Shown in pieces: positions 35,953-47,664 of a stretch of 64,000 bases of DNA. The stretch spans positions 2,108,001 to 2,172,000 of the forward strand of contig JBCAQO010000010.1 in assembly GCA_039111635.1 (NCBI GenBank). The letters run 5' to 3'. Source of the DNA: Heterobasidion occidentale. Taxonomy: Eukaryota; Basidiomycota; Agaricomycetes; Russulales; Bondarzewiaceae. Made by a program: the position numbers and the translations under genes. Each line of letters opens with the position of its first letter. Position 1 is the stretch's first letter. The notes beneath the pieces were generated by a model. That model worked only from the letters and a program-made list of their open reading frames with translations. It did no database searches and was not told the DNA's origin.

Positions 35953-37192
35953 TTCAAACGCACGACGCCAGGATCGGCGGCACCTTTGACTACTCCCCAC
36001 TATCTCAAAGGACATGATCATGAAATCTTAGACCCTACCCACCCTGCTGCTCGGATGCCTATTGTCCCTCGTGTCAAGTCGCTCCCATTAATCCGCACTT
36101 CCACCTTCATATTGCGTGCCTTCCCAAAACCTTTGTTATTGAAACCTGAGGTGGCATATGAGTACCCATTCAAACCCAAGACGTTTCAATCACTCGGCTC
36201 AGAGAAGGATCATGGGTCAAAAGTTTTGCGGAAGGCAGATATGTCGCTCATCACAGTGTCGTTCAACAAGATCATCCAGTTGTCTGTTTTCATGCGTATC
36301 AAAATCAAGCGTCGTGTCAAGACGGCCCTCATCCTCATCGCCACGCGGGGTGCGAAAGCACGTACGGAGGTCAAATCAGCTCGAGGGAAGGTTGAGCAAG
36401 AGGTCACGTGTTTCGACGAGAACGATATCGGCGCAGATAAGTGGATCTTGCAAGGTGTGTGTATCGCCTCCAAGAATGGATATCTACTTAGTGTCTGTGT
36501 CCAGGATGGACATATGTTATCGTGCCTACGAATGCAATTTTCTCTATCCTTGGACCAAGTTGATTAAAGACCTGCGTGATGCTCTCAACTCCGTCAACCG
36601 TCAAGCTCAAGTTCTGGATTCGAAATGGGAGAAGCTCTTACCGAAGGTCACGCAGGTGCCTCTCTTAGCTACCGTCATGTGCCTATGCTAAATGTCTTGC
36701 CAGGGTTCAATATCTGAGGGGACATCTACCTTATCAACTGGCGTCAATGAATTAATGGTCCCACCAGAACTTCATCAGCAGTCTTCAACAGACGTTTCAT
36801 CGTCAGTCACAAACTCTACACCTCGTTGTCGTGATGTCCCCCTTGGCGAAGTGGAGCAAGGTTCGAAAACTACTTTGCATTCTGCAGCCAGTCAACCTAG
36901 GCGACAGCGACAGCAACCAGATGAGGAACGTGAAAAAAGGACAGAGCGAGCCCGTAAAACACCTTCCAAACTGGAAGACAGAGTGGGTACGCGCCAACAT
37001 GAGCAGCTTTCAGAAAAGGTCAACGTCTGGCCTTTGAAGCATGAACAGATGCTGACAAGAAAATTTCTACATAGACGCGCCCAAAGTCTTCAAGTGTGCA
37101 GGCTGAGAGTAACGAAGAGCATCGCGCATCTGTCTCCTCTAGGACCCCTCAGAAGAAGAGTAGGTGATATGCTTGTCACGACCTTACCATGA
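35953..37192 (+). CDS. Unrecognised basic protein, 5' end uncertain
   Basis: Family not recognised. An open segment begins after a CTGCAG acceptor-like site at 35952 and has no ATG of its own, so an upstream exon is likely missing. It reads YEYPFKPKTFQSLGSEKDHG, then FMRIKIKRRVKTALILIATR and GADKWILQ. It splices (donor GTGTGT, acceptor GTCCAG) to GWTYVIVPTNAIFSYPWTKL and IKDLRDALNSVN. A second intron (GTGCCT to TTGCCAG) joins KVTQ to GSISEGTSTLS. The C-terminal 160 residues are Arg/Gln/Glu-rich and probably disordered, ending VGDMLVTTLP. The central segment has the look of a small conserved domain. A mitochondrial or nucleic-acid-binding role is possible given the charge but not shown. Confidence 0.5.
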
Positions 37193-37674
37193 AGGATGTT
37201 TAGATTGCGTGCGGGGGAATCGTGGGATGCTGTCACTGAGTCGTCATGTGGGAGATACAGTTGACGTGAGTGCTTGCCCGCACTATGCTCTGAGCAGGTC
37301 AAATCTTCCATAAAGGTGTACTAACTCGTCGACAGATTGACCTTTCTTAATCGCCCCTCTTCTCTTTCGCTGTACACTATGAGAGTGCCGCCTGCTATTT
37401 ATGTATTGTGCCAAGTGCATTGCACTGTACATTTGTCCTCACTGGATCATCTGTATTCCAAAGAAAAACTCGCGCCTCCTAATCATGCACCTTTCACTAT
37501 TCCTACCTTGATGATACTTTGATCTTTAGGCTTCATAATTACAACCCAAATCGGATCTCCGCCACGTTGTTCATGAAATTCCAAGGATGGGTGAGTACTT
37601 CACTTTTCTGGGCAGAGACTTGCAATTGTTGAATCAGTCCATATGACGGCGGTGCGCGTCCAATTATTCAAGCG

Positions 37675-37681
37675 TATAAAA
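37675..37681 (+). promoter_or_regulatory. TATA box of the first lyase gene
   Basis: TATAAAA, 88 bp upstream of the start codon at 37769, in the usual fungal spacing. It sits in an otherwise GC-rich GTATAAAAGCC context. Confidence 0.6.
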
Positions 37682-37768
37682 GCCGCGCTTTCGTGGCTTC
37701 GAGCTTAAATAGAAGAGGCGCATCCTTGCATATTATACTCTCCCCCGCTGTTCACTTGGGGAAAGCCC

Positions 37769-39665
37769 ATGAATTATCTCATGATCCTCTTGGTCAAGTT
37801 GAGCCTCTTCTTCCCAGCAGTTCTGTCCTTGAAGTTCACATCCTACGCGAACGACTTCATCGATCCGAACATCATCACACAGCAACCTCACAACTCGACA
37901 CGCATCCTAGCCCAGCGTACGATCGTGAAATGGGCGAATGAGCTCGCGGCCCAAGGTCCGTGGTGTGAGTTAAAGGCTCACGTATGCCTTTCGACTTCTT
38001 TAACCATCCGTGCTTGCGCTTTTCACGCTTCGTCCGGAATTGTTCAGCTGTCGTGAACAAGCCAATCGCTCCACCATCAGGAGACAAACACGATTATCTG
38101 AGCTGGGAACCACAGTACGTCTCGAGTGCCATCACCCTTTCGCTCATCACGCCGATGATTTTGAATCTGTCCGCAGCTGGTGGCCCGACTGTAGCGGCGT
38201 CGGCAACACGACGGTATTATTGGACGAGCAAAGTGAACGCTCTCTCCCGTGGGTATTGCAAATGTCCTGCTGACACGTTTGTATAACCAGTCTGGTCGAC
38301 CTGCCCGTATTATCACCGCGACGACGCTTTGAACCCAGACGTATTCATGGTGAATAATTGGGGCGACTTCGATGTCATGTCTAACGCAGTGTTATACAAT
38401 GCCATGGCGTGGATTCTCAACGGCTCGGACTCGTACGCAGCCAACGCGGCGCGCTTCGTACAGACATGGTTCCTCGATTCCGACACTGCGATGAATCCGA
38501 ATGCCAACTTCACCCATATGCGACGTGGGCCCAATGGGAGTCCTGGTGTTCACACGGGAGTTCTGTTCGTATCTCCCTCTTGTTTGTCTTGTACTTCGCA
38601 TCACAGATACAATGGTTGATGTGATGAGATTTTTTTTGCAGGGACATGAAGGGTATCGTCAAGGTCGTCAATGGAATCTTGATTCTTCAAAATAGGCATA
38701 GTAATGTGTGGACGGACGACCTCCAAATGCAGATGGCAAATTGGACAATGCAGTACGTTCAATGGCTTGAGATGAACCCGTTAGGGACTCAGGAGTCTCG
38801 TGCAGCAAAGTATGTTCTTGTTTCAACATGTCCTCTTATTCCTTCCATTTTGTTCCCCCGGCGTCTGTCATGTGCGGTGCGGGCTGATTGCTTATATGGT
38901 GGCATATAGCCATCACGGGACGTTCTATTACAATCAATTGGCAGCACTCAAACTCCTCCTTGGAGATGTTTCGGGCGCGCAAAACGCGACGCAGACGTAC
39001 TTCAACACACTGTTCATGGATCAGATCGATGGCAGCGGCGAACAGGCGCGCGTGTTTTTCGAGTCAATTTCCTGCGTTTTGGGCTGATGGCTGCTCCAAC
39101 ACATACATAGCCCAATGAAGTGGTCGGGAATCACCCAGCCGACTACAGAGCGTTTAATTTGGCAGCCACTATTGTATGGCGTTCTTTCTCTTTCCTTCGT
39201 AAACACATCGTAATTTGACCTTCTTCTATTTGGGGCCAGACTAATGCCCGTATTGCACAATACGCAGGGTTTCCTGCGTGGAATCTGACGACCACCAGAG
39301 GTGGTACAATCAAGCAAGCACTCGACTACGCATTGACTATCCAACCTGCGCCCTCGGTTCCTGTCGAACTGTACCCTAACATCGGAGCAATTGCGGCTAC
39401 CTACGGTGATCCCGAAGGCAAGTACGTGGCGTTCCTGAAGACGGTGTATATGCCATTTGCCATCGAGCCGTGGTTCTACTGGAACCAGCCACTCGGGGAC
39501 GGTGGATACGTTGAGGGGCAATTAGTTGCGGAGAGTGGGTCTCCTAGTGGTCCTCAGCCCGAACAGTCGACGAGCGCAGCCACTGCTATACCCATCGAGG
39601 CTATCATCAGTTGGAGCATGACTCGGATTGTTTGGGGGGCTGCAATGCTTTCCGTGTTGATATGA
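37769..39665 (+). CDS. Secreted alginate-lyase-fold polysaccharide lyase, copy 1
   Basis: Alpha/alpha-toroid lyase of the alginate lyase type (PF05426-like) as found in agaricomycetes. MNYLMILLVKLSLFFPAVLS is a signal peptide. Spliced exons read FTSYANDFIDPNIITQQ, GPWSVVNKPIAPPSGDKHD, WSTCPYYHRDDALNPDVF, GDFDVMSNAVLYNAMAWILN, IVKVVNGILILQ and HGTFYYNQLAALKLLLGDV. They end EPWFYWNQPLGDGGYVEGQL. A Ser/Thr-rich stretch and a hydrophobic tail (IVWGAAMLSVLI) suggest GPI anchoring. Compared with copy 2, the YWWP motif reads HWWP and the active-site NNHG reads NHHG (His codon 38911-38913). The intron after GEQ starts GCGCGC at 39046. Substrate is probably a uronic-acid polysaccharide, unproven. Confidence 0.8.
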
Positions 39666-40201
39666 GTCTTGGCTGATGCTGGAGACGGGCTTCGAGGACC
39701 ATATGCAACTCTTCAGTTATTTTTACCTTTATCTTAGTCTACGATCTCCCTTATCAAAATTGCTTTGCATGGGACATGGCAACTTGGCCGGCTGGCGCTC
39801 GAAAACTAGCGCCGTGGAGGTGTTCCCGATATAATTACATAATTTCTTCTTCGGTGATCCTTGTTGACAACTGCTTCGAGTCTACTTCGTCGTTCGACAG
39901 CGTTCGACTCGTTGGCCGTTTTCAAGCTTCAAGTCGGACTTGACACGGCTGCTAGCACTAGCACAGACTTCGTCGTGTGAGGCAGAGGCAGGTGAGTGTC
40001 TGGCATAAGTCGGCTGTAATTAACAGTCCTTCAGGCTCCTTATCGGTCAACAAACGCCATGCCCTGAACTATGCCCCGATGGATATGATCGTAGATTCGA
40101 TGGCGCTCATCTACGAGTCTGGTTGGGTCTCGTTACTTCAACACAGTGACTAGTAATGGCACGCGGCTGTCTGCCCCTGCTTGGCCACCCAAGGACTGCA
40201 T

Positions 40202-40208
40202 TATAAGG
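40202..40208 (+). promoter_or_regulatory. Weak TATA-like box of the second lyase gene
   Basis: TATAAGG lies 84 bp before the start codon at 40286, nearly the same spacing as the TATA box of copy 1. It departs from consensus in the last two bases. Confidence 0.4.
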
Positions 40209-40285
40209 GCAGAGCAAGCGCTCGCAATGATCGCCCCCCTTTCGCATACCTTCTCGCTAGTTGTTTTACAACTCGGCTTTGAGCC

Positions 40286-42238
40286 ATGAATCCTGTCACT
40301 CTTTTACTGGCTTGTGTGAGCCTTTTCTACACTGGTACCGCCGCTCAAGGCTTCACCTCCTACGCAAATGACTTTTTCGACCCGAGCATCGTCGTGCAAC
40401 AGTCGGCGACCAACTCGACGCGTGTCCTCGCGCAGGATACAATCATACATTGGGCAGAAGATCTCTCAGCCCAGGGTCCTTGGTGTGAGTACTTATTTGG
40501 ACGCAGAGGGGCGTTCGCGGAAGTCCACCTCATATCATCCCCTACATTTGCTTCATACCCCGCCTCGCCTTGCAGCGGTCGTGAACAAACCCTACTCAGC
40601 ACCGTCTGGGGATAAGCACGACTACCTCAGCTGGGCACCTTAGTACGTCCTCATCGCACCATCGCGCATGGCGCCCATACCCACGCCCGCGCCTCATCAA
40701 GCTGGTGGCCAAATTGCACCGGTGTTGGCAACACGACAGAGCTACCCGCTGAGCAAAGTAAGCCCTCCTCGCCTCCGCCGCGTGCTATCCTCGCACTGAG
40801 TACAACTGCTTGCCTTGCTCCGACCATTCCCCGATCGTCCATTTGTAATTTGTCCAGTCTGGACGACATGCCCATACTACCAGCGTGACGGGTTGTTCAA
40901 CCCCGACGTGCGCACTGTTGACAACACCGGCGACTTCGATACGATGTCCAATGCGGTGCTATACAGTGCGATGGCGTGGGTTTTGAATGGCTCGGACGCA
41001 CATGCAGCCAACGCTGTGCGCTTTGTGCAGACATGGTTCCTCGACGCCGATACTGCGATGAATCCAAACTTAAATTATGCGCAGATGCAGCGCGGACCCG
41101 ATAAGCAGCTTGGCACTCACACGGGAGTCTTGTACGTGCCTTTTTGTGGTTCCCTTGATTTCATTGCGTTTTTCTTGAGGCCCAACGTATGCTTTTCCTA
41201 TAGGGATCTGAAGGGTTTCGTGAAGATCGTGAATGGAATCCTCATACTTCAAACTGGAAAGAGCGCGGTATGGACGGACGACATCAAAAGCCAGATGGCA
41301 CAGTGGACGACCCAATACGTCCAATGGCTCGAAACAAACCCGATCGCGCTCGCCGAGGCTGTCGCTCCAAAGTACGTATCCTTTTCGTTATCGCCGCCCC
41401 TACTCCCAGCGTGACGCACTTGCATAAATGGTGCGGTACGTCGAGCCTGATGGACTTCACTGTTACAGCAACCATGGCACATTCTATTACAACCAGCTCG
41501 CGGCTCTCAAGCTTTTACTCGGTGACATTGATGGCGCACGCAATGTGACGCAGACTTACTTCGATACGCTATACCTGAAGCAGATCGACGCCAACGGAGA
41601 ACAGGCGCGTTCTTCATCAGTTGCTCTTGAATACTTGTTGACGGATCATACAGCCCCTTGAGGCGGTGCGAACACGGCCTTATCACTACAGAGCGTATAA
41701 CCTAGCCGCCATGATCGTGAGTCTCTCCTTTCTGTAGCCGCATCTCTTCACATGATCACCTTCTGATCATCGGGTCAAACAGACCAACGCCCGCATCGCG
41801 CAATACGCGGGCCTTGACGCCTGGAACCTTACCACCGCGAACGGCGGCACCATCCAGCGCGCGCTTGACTTCGCGATGGGCGTCGACCCCGGGGACGAAA
41901 CCGCCGACGAACTGTACCCGAGCGTCGGCGCTGTCGCGTCTGTTTACGGCGACGAGGACAGCGGGGACAACCCTGCGGCAGGGAAGTACACGACGTTCCT
42001 CGAGGAGAAGGAGGTCTCGTACGCGGCAGAGCCGTGGTTTTTCTGGAATCAGCCACTAAGCGACGGCGGGTACGTCGCGGCGACGCTGGCCAAGGCGTCT
42101 GCGAGCGCGTCTCAGGCCACGGCAACCGGGTCTGCACGCGGGAAAAGCAAGAATGCGGCTGCCGAACGGTACAGCATGGATTGCGTGGACCTGTGGGTGT
42201 TTGGTGGAGGATTGGCCGTCCTGTGGATGGCTCTGTGA
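40286..42238 (+). CDS. Secreted alginate-lyase-fold polysaccharide lyase, copy 2
   Basis: Tandem paralogue of the preceding gene, same strand, 620 bp apart. MNPVTLLLACVSLFYTGTAA is a signal peptide. The exon order and intron positions copy the upstream gene. Exons read FTSYANDFFDPSIVVQQ, SGDKHDYLSWAPYWWPNC, IWTTCPYYQRDGLFNPDV, GDFDTMSNAVLYSAMAWVLN, FVKIVNGILILQTGKSA, NNHGTFYYNQLAALKLLLGD and AEPWFFWNQPLSDGGYVAA. The Asn-His pair expected at the active site of A1-III-type lyases is intact here. The C-terminus is Ala/Ser-rich followed by a hydrophobic tail ending LAVLWMAL, a GPI-anchor-like pattern. The intron after GEQ starts GCGCGT at 41605. Predicted to cleave an acidic polysaccharide at the cell surface. 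Confidence 0.85.
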
Positions 42239-42831
42239 GAGAATCGTGGGGGATTGTCGGACCTATTACTAACGCAGTCGAATATCTAGCGCCTAACATA
42301 GACAAGACTTATTTTAGGCGTTAGAGAAGAAAAACTAAATTTGAGAACATCAAGAACAGGGATTCTGACCCACTTTTTCTGACTTGATGAGAGCGTGCGT
42401 TTCACTACAAACCCTGCTTTGAACCGCGCACCGCAAAGAGCACATCGCAAGACGCAGCAGGCATCGGCAGACTTCACTGTATTGAAGGCGTCTATAGTCA
42501 CAGAAGGAAGATAAGGTAGGGCGAGTCGAGTACAGATAGTTTGTGCGTCGTGTATATGTGCTAGATAGAATAAACGCTGGGTCGTATGGCCGCTTACACA
42601 CCTAAATTACTTTCCTTCGACGAGGAACAGGGTCAATTAAACAATACAACAGCAAATTTCTCCCGCCAGTGACTCAGGAGGTCTACCAATCGAATCTCTC
42701 CACGTCTCCTCGTGATCGTCGTCGCCGCCATCATCATCTGCATATCGCTTTGCTTCGTCAACGGTCATCGAGGATTCATCAAGCCGGTCACCATCCAGCC
42801 CAATCGGAGAAACGCGCCACGACGCATCGTC

Positions 42832-44048
42832 TCACGCTTCTGCGGTGGTGAAGACAAACGACCCACAGCTCCGCCTCTTCTCCTTGGCGCTGCCATCGCC
42901 CACAGCCTCGTACGCGAACCGCGGCAGCCCCTCCTCCGCACTCACAGCCTCTGCGCTCCCCGCCGGGGGCGGCTTGTGGATGTGCAGCTTGTCGAACACG
43001 TAGTTCTCGAGCGGGAGCAGGCGGAGCAGGACCACGTTCGCCTGAAGCGCGAGCACGGCGACGACGAACCCGGCCGCGGCGTCGAGCAGGTAGTGGTTCG
43101 CGGTCGCGACGATCGCGAGCAGGATCAGCGCCGGGTAGCCCATGAAGAGGTAGTGCAGGCCCATGCGGCGCCAGCGCGAGCGCGTGCCCGCAGGCGTGTT
43201 TGCGAACAGCGACCAGCCGACGATGAGCGAGTACCCGAAGTGGAGGCTCGGCATCGCGGCGTACTGGTTGCAGAACTTGTTGGTCGTCCACACGGAGGAG
43301 ACCGCGCCGCGGTGGACGGTGTCGATGAAGCCGTAGCTCTTTGGGAGGAGGCGAGGGGGCATGCACGGCCAGAGAGTGAAGACGACAAAAGCGAGGAGGT
43401 TGGCAAGCGCGAGCGTGCGCCGCGCGGGGGCATACGTATTGAAGCGCTGGGTGCGGTAAAAGTAGGCTAGGAAGGCAATCGTGGCAGGGATGTGGATGAA
43501 GGAGTAGATTCTTATGAAAAATGCATCGAATTTAGGTGGTTGCACCAGCGAGGTGGGTTGTAGGCATACCTGTTGAGTGAATTGAGCAACCACGGGGTGC
43601 GCATGACCCACTCCTGAACACCATTTTCCCACTGAATGCCCATCGCACGCTCGGCCTCGACGACCTGAATGCCATGCCTGCGCGCGAGGTCAACTGTGCC
43701 CTCATCGATAAAAAGCACAGCAGAGATCGCGCGCGCGATCTGGTATATCCAGTACGTGAGCGCCCAGTAGAGGACCTCTAGAATGAACGGAAGACGATAG
43801 AGCGTGCGGGAGATCCAGTTGTTGGCGTAACGCGAGGTGTCGCGCGCGCCATTCGGGCTCGCGGGCGAGGACGGGCTCGGAGGGTACGGGAAGAGAGGCG
43901 GGGAGCGGGATGTGGTGCGGCGGTTAAGCCAGACGCCGGTGGCGAGGAGGGAAATAACGATGGCGGGCTCGAGGACGTAGCCAAGAGACGAGGAGCCAGG
44001 GACTGCGACAACCTCCGGATGGAAAGGTTGGACGATCGGCGCGTCCAT
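42832..44048 (-). CDS. PAP2-superfamily integral membrane protein (AUR1/inositol phosphorylceramide synthase-like fold)
   Basis: Multi-pass membrane protein of the PAP2-type phosphatase/transferase superfamily. The start at 44048 opens MDAPIVQPFHPEVVAVPGSS and is followed by a first hydrophobic helix, LEPAIVISLLATGVWLN. One intron (GTATGC to TTCATAAG) joins TPWLLNSLN to YSFIHIPATIAFLAYFY through a split Arg codon. The superfamily motifs are present as FCNQYAAMPSLHFGYSLIVG, with the catalytic SLH, and ATANHYLLDAAAG, with the second His and the Asp. The C-terminus is cytosol-like, ending SFVFTTAEA. Such proteins act on lipid phosphates or transfer phospho-inositol to ceramide. It sits about 14 kb from the LCB1 gene, but nothing in the sequence ties the two functionally. 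Confidence 0.8.
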
Positions 44049-45554
44049 CGTTTTGGTGAGAATGTATATAGCACTCGTGAAAGACGGAGGAAAGATCCCC
44101 TAGGGCAGATTATGAAGCAACAGGATAAATACGCGCTTGCGTATGTGCTGCGGGACTGCAGGAGACAGCCGGGACGTAGAGACTGGACGTCTGGACACTG
44201 GGGTGACAAGGGCGCCAGTGGAGTAGGTATGTTTGTGTTCTATATATGTCCGGAGAGACGGCCGCGCCACGGGCTGGCCCATGCCGAGCTGTACGAGAGG
44301 TCGGCTGACGCACCGCTGGTGAGTGGAGGCTGCGTACATCAGTGCGTGTTCGCCGTTCCGTCGTGGTGATATCAGGGTGGGTTGCACTCGTGTGACCTGC
44401 CTAGCACCGCGCGTCCTCCTCGGTCCGATGGCTTCTTGAAGCACAGGGGGCGAAGTGCACGATGTATAGATAGACAGAGAAGAGGTGGGTTCTGGACACA
44501 GAGACTGGAGGACGGAGTGTTTTGGTGCGTCGGAGCAGAGCCGGGCGACAAGGTATCAGATCGGAAAACGGTCGTGTGCCGTCATACCTGCATATTCATC
44601 TCTCATGACTCATTCACCCGCCGGTTGGGCTTGTGTCTTCCTTTGTCTTGGCATAGCTTGGCATCCTCAGTCGCAAAATGTCAGACCGCCGTCCTCGTAA
44701 TCATGTTCTGCACAACAAAATCGTAAGTGCACACCGATGACTCCGACGAGCTGCTGAGCTCCCTAGTCGCGAGATGGCCTGCCTCTTCGTCGCCCTTATC
44801 GTCCCCTAGATGCGAGCGAAGCCCCGCAGCGCAGCCGCAGCGCCTGCGACTGAGCTAATAAAGATCAGTGTATCGGCAACATCGCGGCATCGCGGCATCG
44901 AGCGGCAGGCGCGCCACACGTGCAAATGACGTCGGGTCGCGTCTGCTCCGCGCCAATGGCTACGCGTCTTACAAGTCTCCACGAGCGAACAGCAGGCATC
45001 TTCCCATCTCTGTCCACATTTCAAGCCGCCGTCGACGCCACCTGTGGGGCCGACCATGGCTGTTATAGGTCACCTGCACTACCAGACGCGGTTCGGGCAG
45101 AGGCTTGACTTTTGAGTCTGCGGGTTACGAACCTCAGCGCTCTTTCCGGTTTCGATGACTCGGTCTGCCTGATTATCGACCTGTGTCATGCGCTGAATGT
45201 TATGTTAGCAAGCCGCAACCAGTCAAGTCTTGGACCAGATTAATCTCGGCCGCCGCCCTCACTTTCCCTAGGACGGTCCGTCAGATTGCCGGCGGCCCTG
45301 CGACAAAACACGCTGATTCTGTGAATACACGCCGAATGACGGCGCTGTTACGTCGTATCGATACAACCGTTTTGAGATTCTTCTGCTTCGCCCACGTACA
45401 CGCAACCACCTTCCGGATCCAACGGCAGCACACTGCCCAGAGTCAACGCTGTTGCCTCCTCGTCCTCCCTCGGCGTATCCCTGGCCCGCACCTTCTCGCT
45501 CACTGCACATTGGCATTTGTCGATGCTCCGGCTGGGTCCTGGTGCTCATAGCAT
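44049..45554. other. Intergenic region between PAP2 gene promoter and SFM1 3' end
   Basis: About 1.5 kb. Several frames of 60-120 codons overlap on both strands without motifs. A TATATA run at 44066-44071 lies only 18 bp from the PAP2 gene start codon, too close for a normal TATA box unless the leader is very short. No RNA gene recognised. Confidence 0.45.
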
Positions 45555-46867
45555 TCAAAACTCGAAGCTCCGGTCGAGATCTTCCCGCAAGTGCGCTTTC
45601 ATCCCTGGCGGGAGCAGCGGTGCACCGTCTTCTTTGATGTATCCTGATCCGAGAAGACGAGAGGAAAGGGAGGCGTCGTCGAGACATGCGTGAAAGAATA
45701 CGAGAAGAAACGCGACGCACGGAAAGGCATCTCAACGCTCTCGTGCGGGCTGAACACGATCGTCGGGTGGTCCTGTGGCGTTCAAAAAGTCCAGTCCATC
45801 TTACGTCAATAACGGCATTCCCATGTGTGTGTCTAGAACAGAAGACGCACGACATATGGGAGCTCCTCGAGCGGCACTGTATGTTTCAGAACCCAAGACA
45901 GAGTTGAACACAGGATCAAAAGGTCAATGAGAAAAAAACGAAACAGAAGGTGAACGACGCGCCTTTGTCCACCACGACGCGCTTCGTCACTCCCAGCGCG
46001 GTGTCCGTCGTCATCTGCACCGAGCCCAAATGCCGCCCGGGGAATCCGAGCGCGCGCAGCTCGCCAGTGCGGTCCCGCGGAGGGTCGTCGCCTGTCCACA
46101 TCCACACGCGCGTACGCGCGTACAGATCAACACCGTGTCGACCACACAACGCAGCCCGGAGAGACACGCGCCGACCAGCGCACAAGGGCAGGCCACTCAC
46201 CCAGGATACCCTGCGCGCAAAGCAGTAAATCAACGGCGGCGAAAACGAGCGCGGCATCGGGGGGGAGGAGCGCGATGGAGCAGGCGCTAGTAGTACTGTG
46301 TATGCACGCACCCCGAACAGGAACCACTCGAACGCGCCCTCGCCCTCACCATCGCCCGGCGCGAGCGCCCTCTCCGCCTTGGGATCGAGCAGGCACACGC
46401 GCTCGCGCGGGACGCCCGCGCGCCGCATCAGCTCCAGCACGCCGACCGTCTCGCACGCCGACTCGGCGAGGCCCGAAGCGGTGCGGTCCGAGGCGGGCGG
46501 GGGAGGGGGAGGGGGAGGGGGAGGGCGCCGCCGCGAAGCTCTGCGCGAGCGAGGTCGCCGCGGCGCGGGAGAGGTTCGTGAAGCGGACGTGTGCGCCGGG
46601 GCCGGCGAGCGTGCGCATGTGCTAGACAGAGAAGAGTGTCATGATGGGAGTGTGGGCGCGAACTGTAAGGTACAGAAAGAGAGCCACGGATCGAAAGGAC
46701 TGCAACGCACGTTGTACTCGAGCTCGACCCATCGCGGGAGCGCACGCGGGGTCTCGTCGTCTTCCTCCATGTGCTCTGCACCGCGGGCGCGATGCTCCCT
46801 CGTCAGCTGCACACGAGAAAAGCGGGTAGAGGGCGGACTTGCCTACGACGTAGGTGAAGTTCGCCAT
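45555..46867 (-). CDS. SFM1: SPOUT-type protein arginine methyltransferase Sfm1
   Basis: SPOUT-fold methyltransferase that in yeast methylates an arginine of ribosomal protein Rps3. The start at 46867 opens MANFTYVV; joining to the next exon gives MANFTYVVEHMEEDDETPR, then WVELEYN. Later blocks are HMRTLAGPGAHVRFTNLS, GVPRERVCLLDPKAERALAP, and FEWFLFGGILGDDPPRDRT, the knot-forming cofactor loop. They continue LGFPGRHLGSVQMTTDTA, VPLEELPYV, DHPTIVFSPHESVEMPFR and YIKEDGAPLLPPGMKAHL, ending SFEF at 45555. These match the family along its full length. Two oddities: the first intron appears to begin GCAAGT (46842), and a (CCCTCC)n run near 46,500-46,535 separates two pieces in different frames, so a short linker there is unresolved. 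Confidence 0.85.
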
Positions 46868-47664
46868 GCTAATGAGCTCCTGAGAGTGAATAGCTAAGCC
46901 AAAAAAGAGGGCGGCGGGCGCGTCAGCTCACGGCGGTCACTCCTAATTATGTGTGATCGTTCCGGACTCATACCAGCCACGGGTTTGCAGATATGTACAA
47001 GATCGATGGAGGAGGAAAGCAGGAAAGGAGTGAACGGGAAGCCCTAACCTCACCCTCGGAGGTCTGTGCCATGGCCACGTGCGTTCCCGTCCATGTAGCC
47101 GTCTGCAGGCTCCGAGTCACCCATCCACGGCTCCTACAGACTTGTCACAGTCGCACCAAAAACTATCCAAACTTCGTCCCCGACGAGATAAATTACACAC
47201 TATCCCGAGCACAATACGATAAACAATGGGGGTGAGGGAGGGGGAGAGGGGGAGGGAGGGTGTACAGACGCGAGCATGTCAGTGCCTATGTGCATATAAT
47301 ATTACTACAAGTGCGTGAATGGAGGGGAGCCGTCCGTCGCAACGCGTGATAGATCCCAAGCAAAAAGAGAAACGAAACCAGAGGAAAAGGAGAGCAGACG
47401 ATAGGGCAGGAAAGGAGTATAGAAGGTTGGATGAGGGGGAGGGGCGGGGGGAAGAGGGAGGCGGTAGATACAACAAGCGTCACGGATGACGGAGAACGGG
47501 AGCTCTCTAATAGGATAGCAATGTACACACTGACACATAAAAGCACAGATAACCGCAGAGAGAAGGAGAGCAAGACAAAAAGAAAAAGACAAGAAAAAGA
47601 GAGAGAAAATGCGAGAAAGATAGAGGCGTAACGGGGTAACAGGGGAGAGACACGTCGTGAAGGG
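46868..47664. other. Intergenic region with purine-rich low-complexity sequence
   Basis: It lies between the SFM1 start codon and the ATG1 stop codon. From about 47230 to 47640 the plus strand is rich in GGGAG, AAGAGA and AAAAG tracts, which on the ATG1 strand is a long pyrimidine tract downstream of its stop, consistent with a 3' UTR. No gene seen. Confidence 0.5.
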
